Below are positions 31,885 through 39,779 of a DNA stretch of 64,000 nucleotides, piece by piece. Source of the DNA: Bartonella sp. AU55XJBT (lineage in GTDB: Bacteria > Pseudomonadota > Alphaproteobacteria > Rhizobiales > Rhizobiaceae); the NCBI RefSeq assembly GCF_028618525.1, contig NZ_JAQITC010000003.1, positions 62,001 through 126,000 on the forward strand. The letters run 5' to 3'. A program made the translations under genes and the position numbers. The first letter of the stretch is position 1. Each line of letters begins with the position of its first letter. The notes beneath the pieces were generated by a model. It saw only the letters and a list, made by a program, of their open reading frames with translations, searched no databases and was not told where the DNA came from.

Positions 31885-32415
31885 TTATACCCTTATTCGT
31901 CGTCTTTCAGATATTGGTTGGAATGCTAACTTAGCATGAAAGGCACAATAGGGACTATTTTCATCAGAATCAGCACCACAAAAATGAAAATCAGCTGATA
32001 ATGGATCGCCAACCGGCCATCTACATGTATTTTCACTCAATTGTAGCAAATTAAGTTGACGTGATATAGGTACCACAACATTAGATTTCGTGGACATATC
32101 AACTTCTTTAACATCTTCTGCTACAAACTCTGTCTTTAAAGTTGTTTCTTCAACGTTGCCAGATGATGTGTTTATTGGCGATACTGTGGATGTGTTGCGA
32201 CGCGTCCGTGGAGATGATGGACTACTTGCGGGAGTTTTTTGCGCACGTACATTTCCTTGTGCTGTCTTGCCACGTCCTGGCAACTTCAATCGATGTACTT
32301 TGCCGATGACTGCATTTCTACTGACCCCACCTAATTGAGCAGCAATTTGACTTGCACTTAATCCTTCACTCCAAAGCTTTTTAAGAAGCTCAACGCGTTC
32401 ACATGTCCAACCCAT
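31885..32415 (-). CDS. gcrA: Cell-cycle regulator GcrA
   Basis: GcrA is an alphaproteobacterial transcription factor that binds sigma-70 and acts at promoters with CcrM-methylated GANTC sites. The 176-residue product has the N-terminal DNA-binding part MGWTCERVELLKKLWSEGLSASQIAAQLG followed by SRNAVIGKVHRL (residues 1-44). A low-complexity S/T/P linker comes next (about 55-110). The C-terminal sigma-binding part has cysteine and histidine positions in CRWPVGDP, FHFCGA and YCAFH. The gene is on its own, divergent from argD. Confidence 0.95.
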   Translation of the reverse strand: MGWTCERVELLKKLWSEGLSASQIAAQLGGVSRNAVIGKVHRLKLPGRGKTAQGNVRAQKTPASSPSSPRTRRNTSTVSPINTSSGNVEETTLKTEFVAEDVKEVDMSTKSNVVVPISRQLNLLQLSENTCRWPVGDPLSADFHFCGADSDENSPYCAFHAKLAFQPISERRRIRV

Positions 32416-32899
32416 ATCAGCACTCCATTCCGATTACGTCACTGAGATGCTTCCCCTTTGCATCTTCAAATGTTTCAATAATGTCTTCAATGCGCTGAAT
32501 GAAAGAATTTTACACTCTAAGTGAGCATAAGAAAATCATCCAACCTGTGGAACTTACAAATCAAAACACATCATTTTGCTTAACTATAGTGCAAATTACA
32601 ATATGCACTCACTCTATGACAAGAGTCTTTGCCTCTCAAAGAGTTTATTTAGAATGTTTTCCCCAACTTGCAAATCAATCATAGGTTAAACATCCACTTT
32701 CGTTTAAGGCTTTTCCCCAAAATGCTTATCTGTAGAACCTTCATTGACTTTTTTTCAATTGGTGTAATGATCTATTCCATAGGTGTAATCATTAATCGAG
32801 TGAAATGTTTAAAGCACCGGAATGAGATACGTCATGTTGTTCTATTTGTAGTGTTGCTTTGTATATATATATTGAAAATGTTAAAATATAAAGGGAATT
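32416..32899. other. Divergent region between gcrA and argD
   Basis: About 480 bp that must carry promoters for both genes. A GAGTC (GANTC class) methylation site lies near 32619-32623. TTGACT near 32747 could be a -35 element for argD. No gene or RNA is recognised. Confidence 0.45.
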
Positions 32900-34117
32900 A
32901 TGATGGATGCCATCTCTATACAACCACTTTATGAATGTTTTGCACGACGAAACTTGCATTTTGAACAGGGGCGTGGGGTATGGCTTATTTCCGATAAAGG
33001 AGAACATTATCTTGATTTCACATCTGGCATTGCTGTTAATGCATTAGGGTATGCCCACCCTAAATTGGTTAATACGCTCAAAAGACAAGCTGAAAAACTT
33101 TGGCATGTTTCCAATCTTTTTCAGTCTCCTGAACAAACAGCTCTTGCCACGCGGCTTTGTGCAAATAGTTTTGCGGATAAGGTTTTTTTCTGCAATTCAG
33201 GCACTGAAGCATTGGAATGCGCCTTCAAAACGGCACGTCATTATTATTATGCTTCGGGTCATCCAGCGCGCACTGAAATAATTACTTTTGAAGGGGCATT
33301 TCATGGACGGACACTTGCAGCACTTGCTGCAACTGGACATGAAAAATATCTTGAAGGCTTTGGACCTAAAGCGGGTGGATTTATTCAAATCCCTTTTTGT
33401 GATGAAATTGCTTTGCGTAACGCTATTCATAAAAATACTGCCGCTATCCTCATTGAACCTATACAAGGAGAAGGAGGAATACGAACGGTTTCTCATGAAT
33501 ATTTAAGATTTTTGCGTAAAATATGCGATGATAATGGTCTGTTATTGATTTTTGATGAAGTCCAAACGGGCATGGGACGAACAGGAAAGCTTTTTGCTTA
33601 TGAATGGAGTGATGTCACGCCTGATATTCTTACCCTCGCAAAAGGATTAGGAGGGGGATTTCCCTTAGGCGCTTGCCTTGCAACGGATAAAGTTGCAAAA
33701 AGTATGACACCTGGAACCCATGGTTCAACCTTTGGAGGAAATCTTCTTGGAATGGCTGTAGGAAATAGTGTTCTTGATGTTCTATTAGAGCCAAATTTTC
33801 TTAACCATGTGCAAAACATGGGGGATAGGCTGAAAAGTGGACTTTTGCATATTCTCAATATCTATCCTGATATTATCTGCGCAGTTCAGGGGATGGGCCT
33901 TATGGTGGGTATTCAGTGTGTTGTTCCTGCAAATCTTGTCGTTAATGCTTTGGAAAATGAATATCTCTTAAGTGTTGCAGCCAACAACAACGTTGTGCGC
34001 TTATTGCCTCCTCTTATCATTAGGGAAGAAGAAATAGATGAAAGTTTGCATCGTATTGAAAAAGCAATAGCGTATCTTTCACAAGTAAATAAAGAAAAAC
34101 AAATAGTGCACACCTAA
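32900..34117 (+). CDS. argD: Acetylornithine/succinyldiaminopimelate aminotransferase
   Basis: PLP enzyme that transaminates N-acetylornithine in arginine synthesis; in many bacteria the same protein serves as DapC in lysine/diaminopimelate synthesis. The product has 405 residues (two adjacent ATGs; the first follows AAAGGGAA). Motifs include the cofactor-binding FCNSGTEALE near 98, FHGRTLAALAATG near 133, the DEVQTGMGRTG stretch with the ring-contacting Asp near 218, and the PLP lysine in LAKGLGGGFPLGA near 247. The frame is intact, although the adjacent argF is destroyed. Retention probably reflects the DapC role in cell-wall synthesis, which is an inference. Confidence 0.94.
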   Translation: MMDAISIQPLYECFARRNLHFEQGRGVWLISDKGEHYLDFTSGIAVNALGYAHPKLVNTLKRQAEKLWHVSNLFQSPEQTALATRLCANSFADKVFFCNSGTEALECAFKTARHYYYASGHPARTEIITFEGAFHGRTLAALAATGHEKYLEGFGPKAGGFIQIPFCDEIALRNAIHKNTAAILIEPIQGEGGIRTVSHEYLRFLRKICDDNGLLLIFDEVQTGMGRTGKLFAYEWSDVTPDILTLAKGLGGGFPLGACLATDKVAKSMTPGTHGSTFGGNLLGMAVGNSVLDVLLEPNFLNHVQNMGDRLKSGLLHILNIYPDIICAVQGMGLMVGIQCVVPANLVVNALENEYLLSVAANNNVVRLLPPLIIREEEIDESLHRIEKAIAYLSQVNKEKQIVHT

Positions 34118-34155
34118 TAAAAGCTCTTTGTCATTTCACGGATTTATCCATTTTA

Positions 34156-34953
34156 ATGCCAGCAATAACACGTACATTGCTCGATTATGCAAAAATCCTT
34201 AAAGCATCTTTTAAAAAGCAGTGAAAGGTTCAAAATCTTTTATGGGGAAACACGCGTGATGATTTTTGAAAAATCATCCACACGAACCAATATTTCATTC
34301 GATATCAGTGTGCACCAGCTTTGGCGGAGATACAATCTAGGCTCATAGGGTCAGAGATGCAGTGTGGTCATAGTAAAATCATAGCCGATACAGTATGCAT
34401 TTTATCGCGTTTTGTGGATATCGTAATATTGCGAATAACAAAACATAAACATATGTTTGAATTGGCACAATATGCACCAATCCCTGTTATTAATGCCCTT
34501 ATAGATGATACACATCCTTACAAAATTCTAGCAGATATATAAACCTATGAGGAACATCGAGAGCCAATGATTGACAAAATATTTGCACGGATGGGAATAA
34601 AGTGCTCCATTCATTGATTAAAGCTGTGGCTCTTTTTTATTTTCATTTGCGTATGGCCATTTCAAAGGGCAGTAAATCGCAAGAACAATTTATACATCGG
34701 GCACATGAATGGGGACACATCTTATCCATAATTCGCAAAAAAAAACGGCTCAAGATACCGATTTGTATTATAACCGATAGAGTCTCCATGAGGCAAGAAT
34801 TTTGTGCGCGCAGTCATTCTATTTTCAGTCTTATCAAGTGCAGGAAGCTCTCATGAAATGAGCAAAACTTAATGTTTTTTTATACATTGTCTTCCTGCTC
34901 AAAAAGCAATTCTTTCTTGGTGTTTACAAGATGCGTTTTTCTCTCCACAATAG
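34156..34953 (+). pseudogene. argF: Ornithine carbamoyltransferase pseudogene
   Basis: Fragments of OTCase are readable in order but scattered across frames. The carbamoyl-phosphate stretch MIFEKSSTRTNISFD lies at 34259-34303. GSEMQCG with ADTVCILSRFVD and PVINALIDDTHPYKILADI lie at 34321-34539. TYEEHREP comes just after a stop, then VLHSLIKAVALFYFHLRMA from 34599. CIITDRVSMRQEFCARSHSIFS follows near 34766. Finally the catalytic HCLPA (34885-34899) is fused directly to QKAILSWCL (34900-34926), the family C-terminus. About 25-30 residues between these two motifs are deleted. Several frameshifts and in-frame stops exclude a working enzyme. The argD-argF-hslO order matches Brucella and rhizobia. 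Confidence 0.93.
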
Positions 34954-34988
34954 CCTCTCTACAATAAATTATAATAAAAGGTAAAATC

Positions 34989-36002
34989 ATGCGTGAACAA
35001 GCTAAAGATGAAGCCTCTCTCTACAACATCTCCTTGCATGAAGATGATTGTGTGATTCCTTTTCAAGTTGAAGAGCTTGATATCCGTGGGCGTGCTGTAA
35101 AAATTGGGGAAACTTTAAATTCTATTCTTAACAGACATCAATATCCTGAACCGGTTTCTTATCTTCTGGCAGAAGCTTTACTTTTAACTGTTCTACTTGG
35201 AACTTCTCTCAAGTTTACGGGAAAATTTATTTTACAAACCCATTCGGATGGACCAGTTAATATGCTGGTGTGCGATTTTTCTCCTCCTTCCAGTTTACGA
35301 GGATACGCTCGTTTTGATAAAGAACAGCTTAAACAAGCCATAGATAATAATCAAATTTCTTCAGAAACGCTTTTAGGAAAGGGCACTTTAGCTTTCACGA
35401 TTGATCAAGGTTCTCACATGCAACCCTATCAAGGGATAGTTGCATTAGATGGATCAAATTTACAAGAAGCTGCTCGTACTTATTTTGGTCAATCAGAGCA
35501 AATTCCTACTGATATCCGTTTGGCTGTTGCTATATTAATCAATCGTGATCAACAAGGAAAACCGAAGAAAAGCTGGCGAGCTGGAGGGGTTTTGACTCAA
35601 TTTTTGCCTCAAGCATCGTCCCATCATCAAATAGATGACCTTCATCAAAAGCGAGAAGAAACAAAAACTCAAACCCAATTAGATAACCAATGGCAAGAAG
35701 CTAAAATACTCATAGCAACGATTGAAAGTTCAGAATTAACAGATCCCCAAGTCGGGAGTAAACAGCTCTTATTCCGTCTTTTTCATGAACAAGGTGTGAG
35801 AGTTTTTAATCCTTTTTCCCTTGTCGATCAATGTTCTTGTTCGCGTGAAAAAATCAAAGGAATCTTAGAAGGCTTTCCGATTGATGAACGCAATAAAATG
35901 GTTAAAAATGAACATATTTCAGTGACATGTGAATTTTGCTCGAAAACGTATCGTTTTACACCGCAAGAATTTTGCGAAGAAAACATAGAATCAACTTCAT
36001 AA
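34989..36002 (+). CDS. hslO: Redox-regulated chaperone Hsp33
   Basis: Hsp33 is a cytoplasmic holdase switched on by oxidation. The 337-residue product is normal for alphaproteobacteria. The N-terminal folding domain includes LLAEALLLTVLLGTSLKFTGKF and the SDGPVNMLVCDF stretch. The redox switch is complete, with the first zinc pair CSC near residue 279 and the second pair CEFC near 316. The start at ATG 34989 follows a TAAAAGGTAAA site. The gene follows the argF wreck by 35 bp and seems to have kept its own promoter. Confidence 0.95.
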   Translation: MREQAKDEASLYNISLHEDDCVIPFQVEELDIRGRAVKIGETLNSILNRHQYPEPVSYLLAEALLLTVLLGTSLKFTGKFILQTHSDGPVNMLVCDFSPPSSLRGYARFDKEQLKQAIDNNQISSETLLGKGTLAFTIDQGSHMQPYQGIVALDGSNLQEAARTYFGQSEQIPTDIRLAVAILINRDQQGKPKKSWRAGGVLTQFLPQASSHHQIDDLHQKREETKTQTQLDNQWQEAKILIATIESSELTDPQVGSKQLLFRLFHEQGVRVFNPFSLVDQCSCSREKIKGILEGFPIDERNKMVKNEHISVTCEFCSKTYRFTPQEFCEENIESTS

Positions 36003-36537
36003 ACATGATGATTGCAACAAAAGGCCATTTTATTCGCGCTATAAAAACTTAAAACATAAGCTCATATGAACCTCTTGAATATTTTTTCCTTAGCATTTTT
36101 CGGTGTATTCTAATGATCTTTCTTTTGAAATCATGATTCACTCGATATGCTTTTTAAAAAAGAGTGCCCTGTAAAAGCTACTTTCTTCTCTCGAAAGGGC
36201 TTCTTTTTGACTATAGTCATATTTTCTTACTCGAATTCATCTTACTTAAGAGTCAAAAAAAGATCATTGGTTATAACCATAAGAGAAATTATCGAGAGAA
36301 TAAGAACCTATAAATAAAATGGCGTGCATAGAACGATAAAACTTTGTCTTCTTACAAACCTGCATTCTTGTATTTTTCAATTTAAAACATTGTTTATTAT
36401 ACTTATATTAAAAAAATGCACAAAAAGGCATTTTTAGTCTTTTCTTAGCTGTTTTTCTTGATTCAACATAAAAAGATTTGAAAAAATCTCGTAGTATTCG
36501 GTGTTTTCATTTAATAGAGAAAAATGGTAAATTATAA
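36003..36537. other. Gap between hslO and ccmG
   Basis: About 535 bp between convergent genes. Apart from a possible hslO terminator (36166-36208) I see no gene, RNA or repeat. Confidence 0.6.
36166..36208 (+). terminator. Possible hslO terminator
   Basis: GCCCT and AGGGC pair across a 25-base loop, and TTCTTTTT follows. The loop is large, so this is tentative. Confidence 0.4.
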
Positions 36538-37155
36538 TTATAAATCAATATGTTGATATTTCATTTTTTCTTCTGTCATGATTGCTTGTTCAATTTTGGG
36601 GAGGATTTTTTTTTGATAAATTTGCCATGTTAAGGGACCAACATGTTTGACAATAATGATGCTCTCTTTATTTAAGAGAAAGGTTTCTGGTGGTCCATAT
36701 ACCCCCCAGTCAATGGCTGTATATCCTAAAACATCAAAGCCAATCAATTTAAAAGGATTACCAAAGCGATTTAAAAAGCGCAGGGCGTTTGCTTTGTTAT
36801 CCTTATAATTAATACCAATTAGATCAAAACGTTTATCTTGTGCAATCTTCATAAGAAGAGGATGCTCTTGGCGACAGGGTAAACACCAAGAGCCCCAAAA
36901 ATTGACCAATGTGACACGTCCTTTAAACTGTTTTGAATGAAGATAATTTTCCTGATCAAGAAGAGGAAGGTGTGTCTCGGGGGCTGTTTTCCCAGCCAAT
37001 GCATTTGGGAGAAGAGAAGGATTTTGCGGGTGTTTTTTATCCATAAAGTTGAAAAAAAACACCATAAGAAGGAGAAAAAGCACAAATGGTCCAAAAAGAA
37101 CAAACAAAACAGGCAAAGATATATTTTTTTTAAGTTTTGGAGGGATATTTTTCAT
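36538..37155 (-). CDS. ccmG: Cytochrome c biogenesis thiol-disulfide protein CcmG/DsbE
   Basis: Membrane-anchored periplasmic thioredoxin that keeps apocytochrome c haem-binding cysteines reduced. The 205-residue product has an N-terminal anchor (about residues 14-37) and a thioredoxin fold with the active site WCLPC near residue 92 in the context FWGSWCLPCRQEHP. The GVYGPPETFLLNKE stretch with the cis-proline follows near 150, a CcmG hallmark. It is the last gene of ccmABCDG and overlaps ccmD by 26 bp. Confidence 0.94.
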   Translation of the reverse strand: MKNIPPKLKKNISLPVLFVLFGPFVLFLLLMVFFFNFMDKKHPQNPSLLPNALAGKTAPETHLPLLDQENYLHSKQFKGRVTLVNFWGSWCLPCRQEHPLLMKIAQDKRFDLIGINYKDNKANALRFLNRFGNPFKLIGFDVLGYTAIDWGVYGPPETFLLNKESIIIVKHVGPLTWQIYQKKILPKIEQAIMTEEKMKYQHIDL

Positions 37156-37381
37156 TGTATTTTTCTTTTTGTGACAGCTCTTTTTTGTTTAGCTGTTGGA
37201 GAATTTTTTTTTGGTATAGGGCTTTGCAAAGAATATAGCCAATAAGACATAAGAGGGAGATTGCAGAAAGCGTATAGCTTAAAACAACAATTTGCTTGTG
37301 TTTAAGGGTGCCAAGGAAAAAATCAATTTTCAAAGATAAGTTTCCTAACAGTCCACTGTGGATGCCATTTAGGTCAAGCAT
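37130..37381 (-). CDS. ccmD: Haem exporter accessory protein CcmD
   Basis: Small membrane protein that helps release holo-CcmE from the CcmABC complex. The 83-residue frame holds one membrane segment near residues 34-53 and a charged lysine-rich tail, the CcmD pattern. CcmD proteins are usually 40-70 residues, so the first 25 residues may be extra or a later start may be used. It overlaps ccmC by 13 bp and ccmG by 26 bp. The call rests on topology and position, because CcmD sequence is poorly conserved. Confidence 0.75.
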   Translation of the reverse strand: MLDLNGIHSGLLGNLSLKIDFFLGTLKHKQIVVLSYTLSAISLLCLIGYILCKALYQKKILQQLNKKELSQKEKYNEKYPSKT

Positions 37382-38157
37382 GATGAGGAGTCCTGGTGTT
37401 GTGCACGACGGGATTTTTTAATCTGAAGTATTTGGATATGACGACGATTGATTTCATTTCGCATAGCCATCAAATAGAGCGTAATAAACATAAAGATGAA
37501 ACAAAATAACATAGTTATAAGAGGCAATAACATAGTATTGTCGATTGTTGGTCCTCCAGCACGTAACAGAGAGGCTGGTTGATGCAATGTATTCCACCAA
37601 TTAACGGAGAATTTAATAATAGGGATATTAACAGATCCAACAAGGGTAAGAATTGCAGTAGCGCGAGCGGCTTTTACTTGGTTGTCAAAAGCACGTCCAA
37701 GCAGGATAATGGCAAGATAGATAAAAAGCAGAATTAAAACCGATGTTAACCGTGCATCCCATACCCACCATGTTCCCCATGTAGGGCGCCCCCAAAGAGC
37801 TCCTGTCATGAGAGCTAAGGCGGTAAAAATTGCTCCAATGGGCGCACCACATTTGAGAGCTACATCAGCAAGATGATATTTCCAAATCAAATTTCCTAAT
37901 GCCGCTACACTCATCGTTACATAACAGAATGTAGACAACCACGCGAAAGGTACATGAAGGTACATAATCTTAACAGTCATACCCTGTTGATAGTCATCAG
38001 GGGAATGCACCACGAGAATGAGTCCTAAGATAAGAAAACACAATGTTATGCCGGCTAACCAAGGTATAATGATTTTGCTTATTTTCATGAAACGGGCAAA
38101 ACTTGCAGGGAGTGACCTCATTTTATATGTGTGAGATAGTTCATTCATGAAATTCAT
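37369..38157 (-). CDS. ccmC: Haem exporter/haem-handling protein CcmC
   Basis: Inner membrane protein that binds haem at the periplasmic face and loads it onto CcmE. It is about 262 residues with six membrane segments. The haem-handling tryptophan-rich stretch is seen as WGRPTWGTWWVWDARLTS near residue 120. Conserved histidines stand in YLHVPFAW and WNTLHQPAS. The start is uncertain: ATGs at 38157, 38148 and 38121 and a TTG at 38184 are in frame. I use 38157. ccmB ends 10-38 bp upstream. Confidence 0.93.
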   Translation of the reverse strand: MNFMNELSHTYKMRSLPASFARFMKISKIIIPWLAGITLCFLILGLILVVHSPDDYQQGMTVKIMYLHVPFAWLSTFCYVTMSVAALGNLIWKYHLADVALKCGAPIGAIFTALALMTGALWGRPTWGTWWVWDARLTSVLILLFIYLAIILLGRAFDNQVKAARATAILTLVGSVNIPIIKFSVNWWNTLHQPASLLRAGGPTIDNTMLLPLITMLFCFIFMFITLYLMAMRNEINRRHIQILQIKKSRRAQHQDSSSCLT

Positions 38158-38194
38158 AATAGGCAGAGTTTTGCTATGCGGCAATCATCTTTTA

Positions 38195-38860
38195 TTATTC
38201 TGATAAAAGCTTGAGCGTTAGTGCGGCAACAAAAGAGCTAAAGAGACTCAAAAAAAGTGAAAAAGCGCTAAGAAGAGCTAGGGAAGTGAGAAAAGAGGCA
38301 TTTGGATTTGTTGGAGCCGTAGCCGCTGAAACGCCAAAAATCATAATTGGAATGATCCACGGTAAGATAATGATGAAAATAAGAAGAGTGCTATGCAACA
38401 ATGAGCTTGCAAGTGCTGCTCCTATGGCGCCAATAAAAATAATAGCAGGTGTTCCGCATAAAAGAGTAAGTATTGTTGTAAAAGTTATCGTTACATCTAA
38501 GTGGAGCATGAGGGACAAAATAGGCGTAGCAAAAATGAGAGGAAGCATCGTTCCTACCCAATGGGCGATGCATTTGGTAAAGACAATCAGCATAAAACTT
38601 TGTCTTTGTTCTGAAAGGATAAATTGGTCGAGATTGCCATCATCACGATCAATTTGAAAAAGTTTATTCAGATTGAGGAGTCCTGAAAGAAGGGCACCAA
38701 ACCACAATATTCCTGGCCCTATTTGTGCAAGAATTTTGGGATCTGGTCCAATAGCAAAGGGGGTTATGATCACAACAGCGATGAAAAACAATAGTCCTGT
38801 TAGCGACGAGGCTTGTGGCGCTAATAATAGTTTAAGATCACGCCAGAACAGTGCTTTCAT
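38195..38860 (-). CDS. ccmB: Haem ABC exporter permease CcmB
   Basis: Integral membrane subunit of the CcmAB ABC transporter, which drives release of holo-CcmE. The 221-residue product has six hydrophobic segments, starts MKALFWRDLKLLLAPQ, and contains the family stretches GILWFGALLSGLLNLNKLFQ-RDDGNLDQ near residues 48-78 and a GAIGAALASS segment near 143. The ATG follows an AGAGAG site 11 bp after the ccmA stop. Confidence 0.94.
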   Translation of the reverse strand: MKALFWRDLKLLLAPQASSLTGLLFFIAVVIITPFAIGPDPKILAQIGPGILWFGALLSGLLNLNKLFQIDRDDGNLDQFILSEQRQSFMLIVFTKCIAHWVGTMLPLIFATPILSLMLHLDVTITFTTILTLLCGTPAIIFIGAIGAALASSLLHSTLLIFIIILPWIIPIMIFGVSAATAPTNPNASFLTSLALLSAFSLFLSLFSSFVAALTLKLLSE

Positions 38861-38871
38861 TTTATTCTCTC

Positions 38872-39483
38872 CTAGAGAGGTAAAAATTTTTCCAGAGCGA
38901 TTGTATGGTTTTCTGGAATGCCTAAAGAATTATGGGTTGCGGCGATAATCATACCACCTTGATTGAGATGACGCTGAAGAATACGAGTAAGGCGTTTTTG
39001 AGCATGGTTATCAAGTCCCGATATGGGTTCATCTAAAATCCAAATAGGACGATAGGAGAGCAAAAGGCGGGCAAGAGCGACACGCCTTTGTTGTCCAGTA
39101 GACAGAGCGTTAAAGGGTAAATATTCAAGATCAGAAAGACCAAGATCGGCAAGGGCTTCATAGGGGGAGCATAGAGGTTGTCCATAAAACTCTGCCCAAA
39201 ATTGCAAATTATCAATGACAGATAAAAGAGGTTTCATGGCATTTTGAGGACCAAGATAATGACACGCAGTTGTAACAGGGTATCTTTGTTCATAGTCTTT
39301 AAGTATGATATGACCTTCAGCAGGTTCAAGAAGACCGACAATGATTCGGAGCAATGTAGATTTTCCAATGCCATTTGGTCCAGTGATTGTTATCAATTGC
39401 TGTGGAAATAAACGAAAAGAAAGACCTTTGAATAGAATTTCCTCGTTTCTGTAAGCTGCTAAATCTTTGCCTGATAACACCAT
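38872..39483 (-). CDS. ccmA: Haem ABC exporter ATPase CcmA
   Basis: ATPase of the CcmAB transporter for cytochrome c maturation, cytoplasmic face, 203 residues. It shows Walker A GPNGIGKST near residue 36, the signature LSTGQQRRVALARLLLS near 127, and Walker B IWILDEPISGLDN near 147. The gene opens the ccmABCDG operon and diverges from acnA. An Irr-type box lies about 80 bp upstream of its start. Confidence 0.94.
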   Translation of the reverse strand: MVLSGKDLAAYRNEEILFKGLSFRLFPQQLITITGPNGIGKSTLLRIIVGLLEPAEGHIILKDYEQRYPVTTACHYLGPQNAMKPLLSVIDNLQFWAEFYGQPLCSPYEALADLGLSDLEYLPFNALSTGQQRRVALARLLLSYRPIWILDEPISGLDNHAQKRLTRILQRHLNQGGMIIAATHNSLGIPENHTIALEKFLPL

Positions 39484-39779
39484 GCGATTGCCTATTTTTT
39501 TATTTTCCTATTCTTTATTGCATTATAGAATAAAAAAACACGTTTTTTTATGCAATTGTCCCTAGAATAGTTCTAGAAATAGTTCTATAAGAGGTGCGTT
39601 ACATCAAAATCTGGTGTAGAATGGTTTTTGGCGCTGATTTCCGCATTTACCTATGCAAGGTGGAGGGGGAAGTGGATGGCGGAGGTAATTGCGTCTGCAC
39701 TCAAGCTGCGACCTTGACTCGTGGTTTGTGTTGTTCATTCCTGGAAATTGGGTAGTTTGTAGTATGAGGGTGGACAGTC
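39484..39779. other. Divergent region between ccmA and acnA
   Basis: This 296-bp region carries both promoters. The ccmA-proximal part holds the Irr-type box. The acnA-proximal half is unusually G-rich for this window (the stretch around 39660-39690) and would be a long acnA leader. I cannot assign a structure to it. Confidence 0.5.
39562..39587. promoter_or_regulatory. Irr-type iron control element in the ccmA/acnA divergent region
   Basis: CTAGAA-TAG-TTCTAG is a perfect inverted repeat matching the core of the Irr element (TTTAGAA-N3-TTCTAAA). A further TTCTA half-site at 39583-39587 makes an overlapping pair with 4-bp spacing. It lies about 80 bp before ccmA and 200 bp before acnA. irr itself is at 57.6 kb. 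Irr control of aconitase and haem-related genes is known in other Rhizobiales; control here is inferred. Confidence 0.6.

Noticed and set aside
34321..34856. Two separate small hypothetical genes (34321-34542 and 34602-34856)
   Set aside because: Both are fragments of the argF pseudogene, with OTCase motifs in the correct order.
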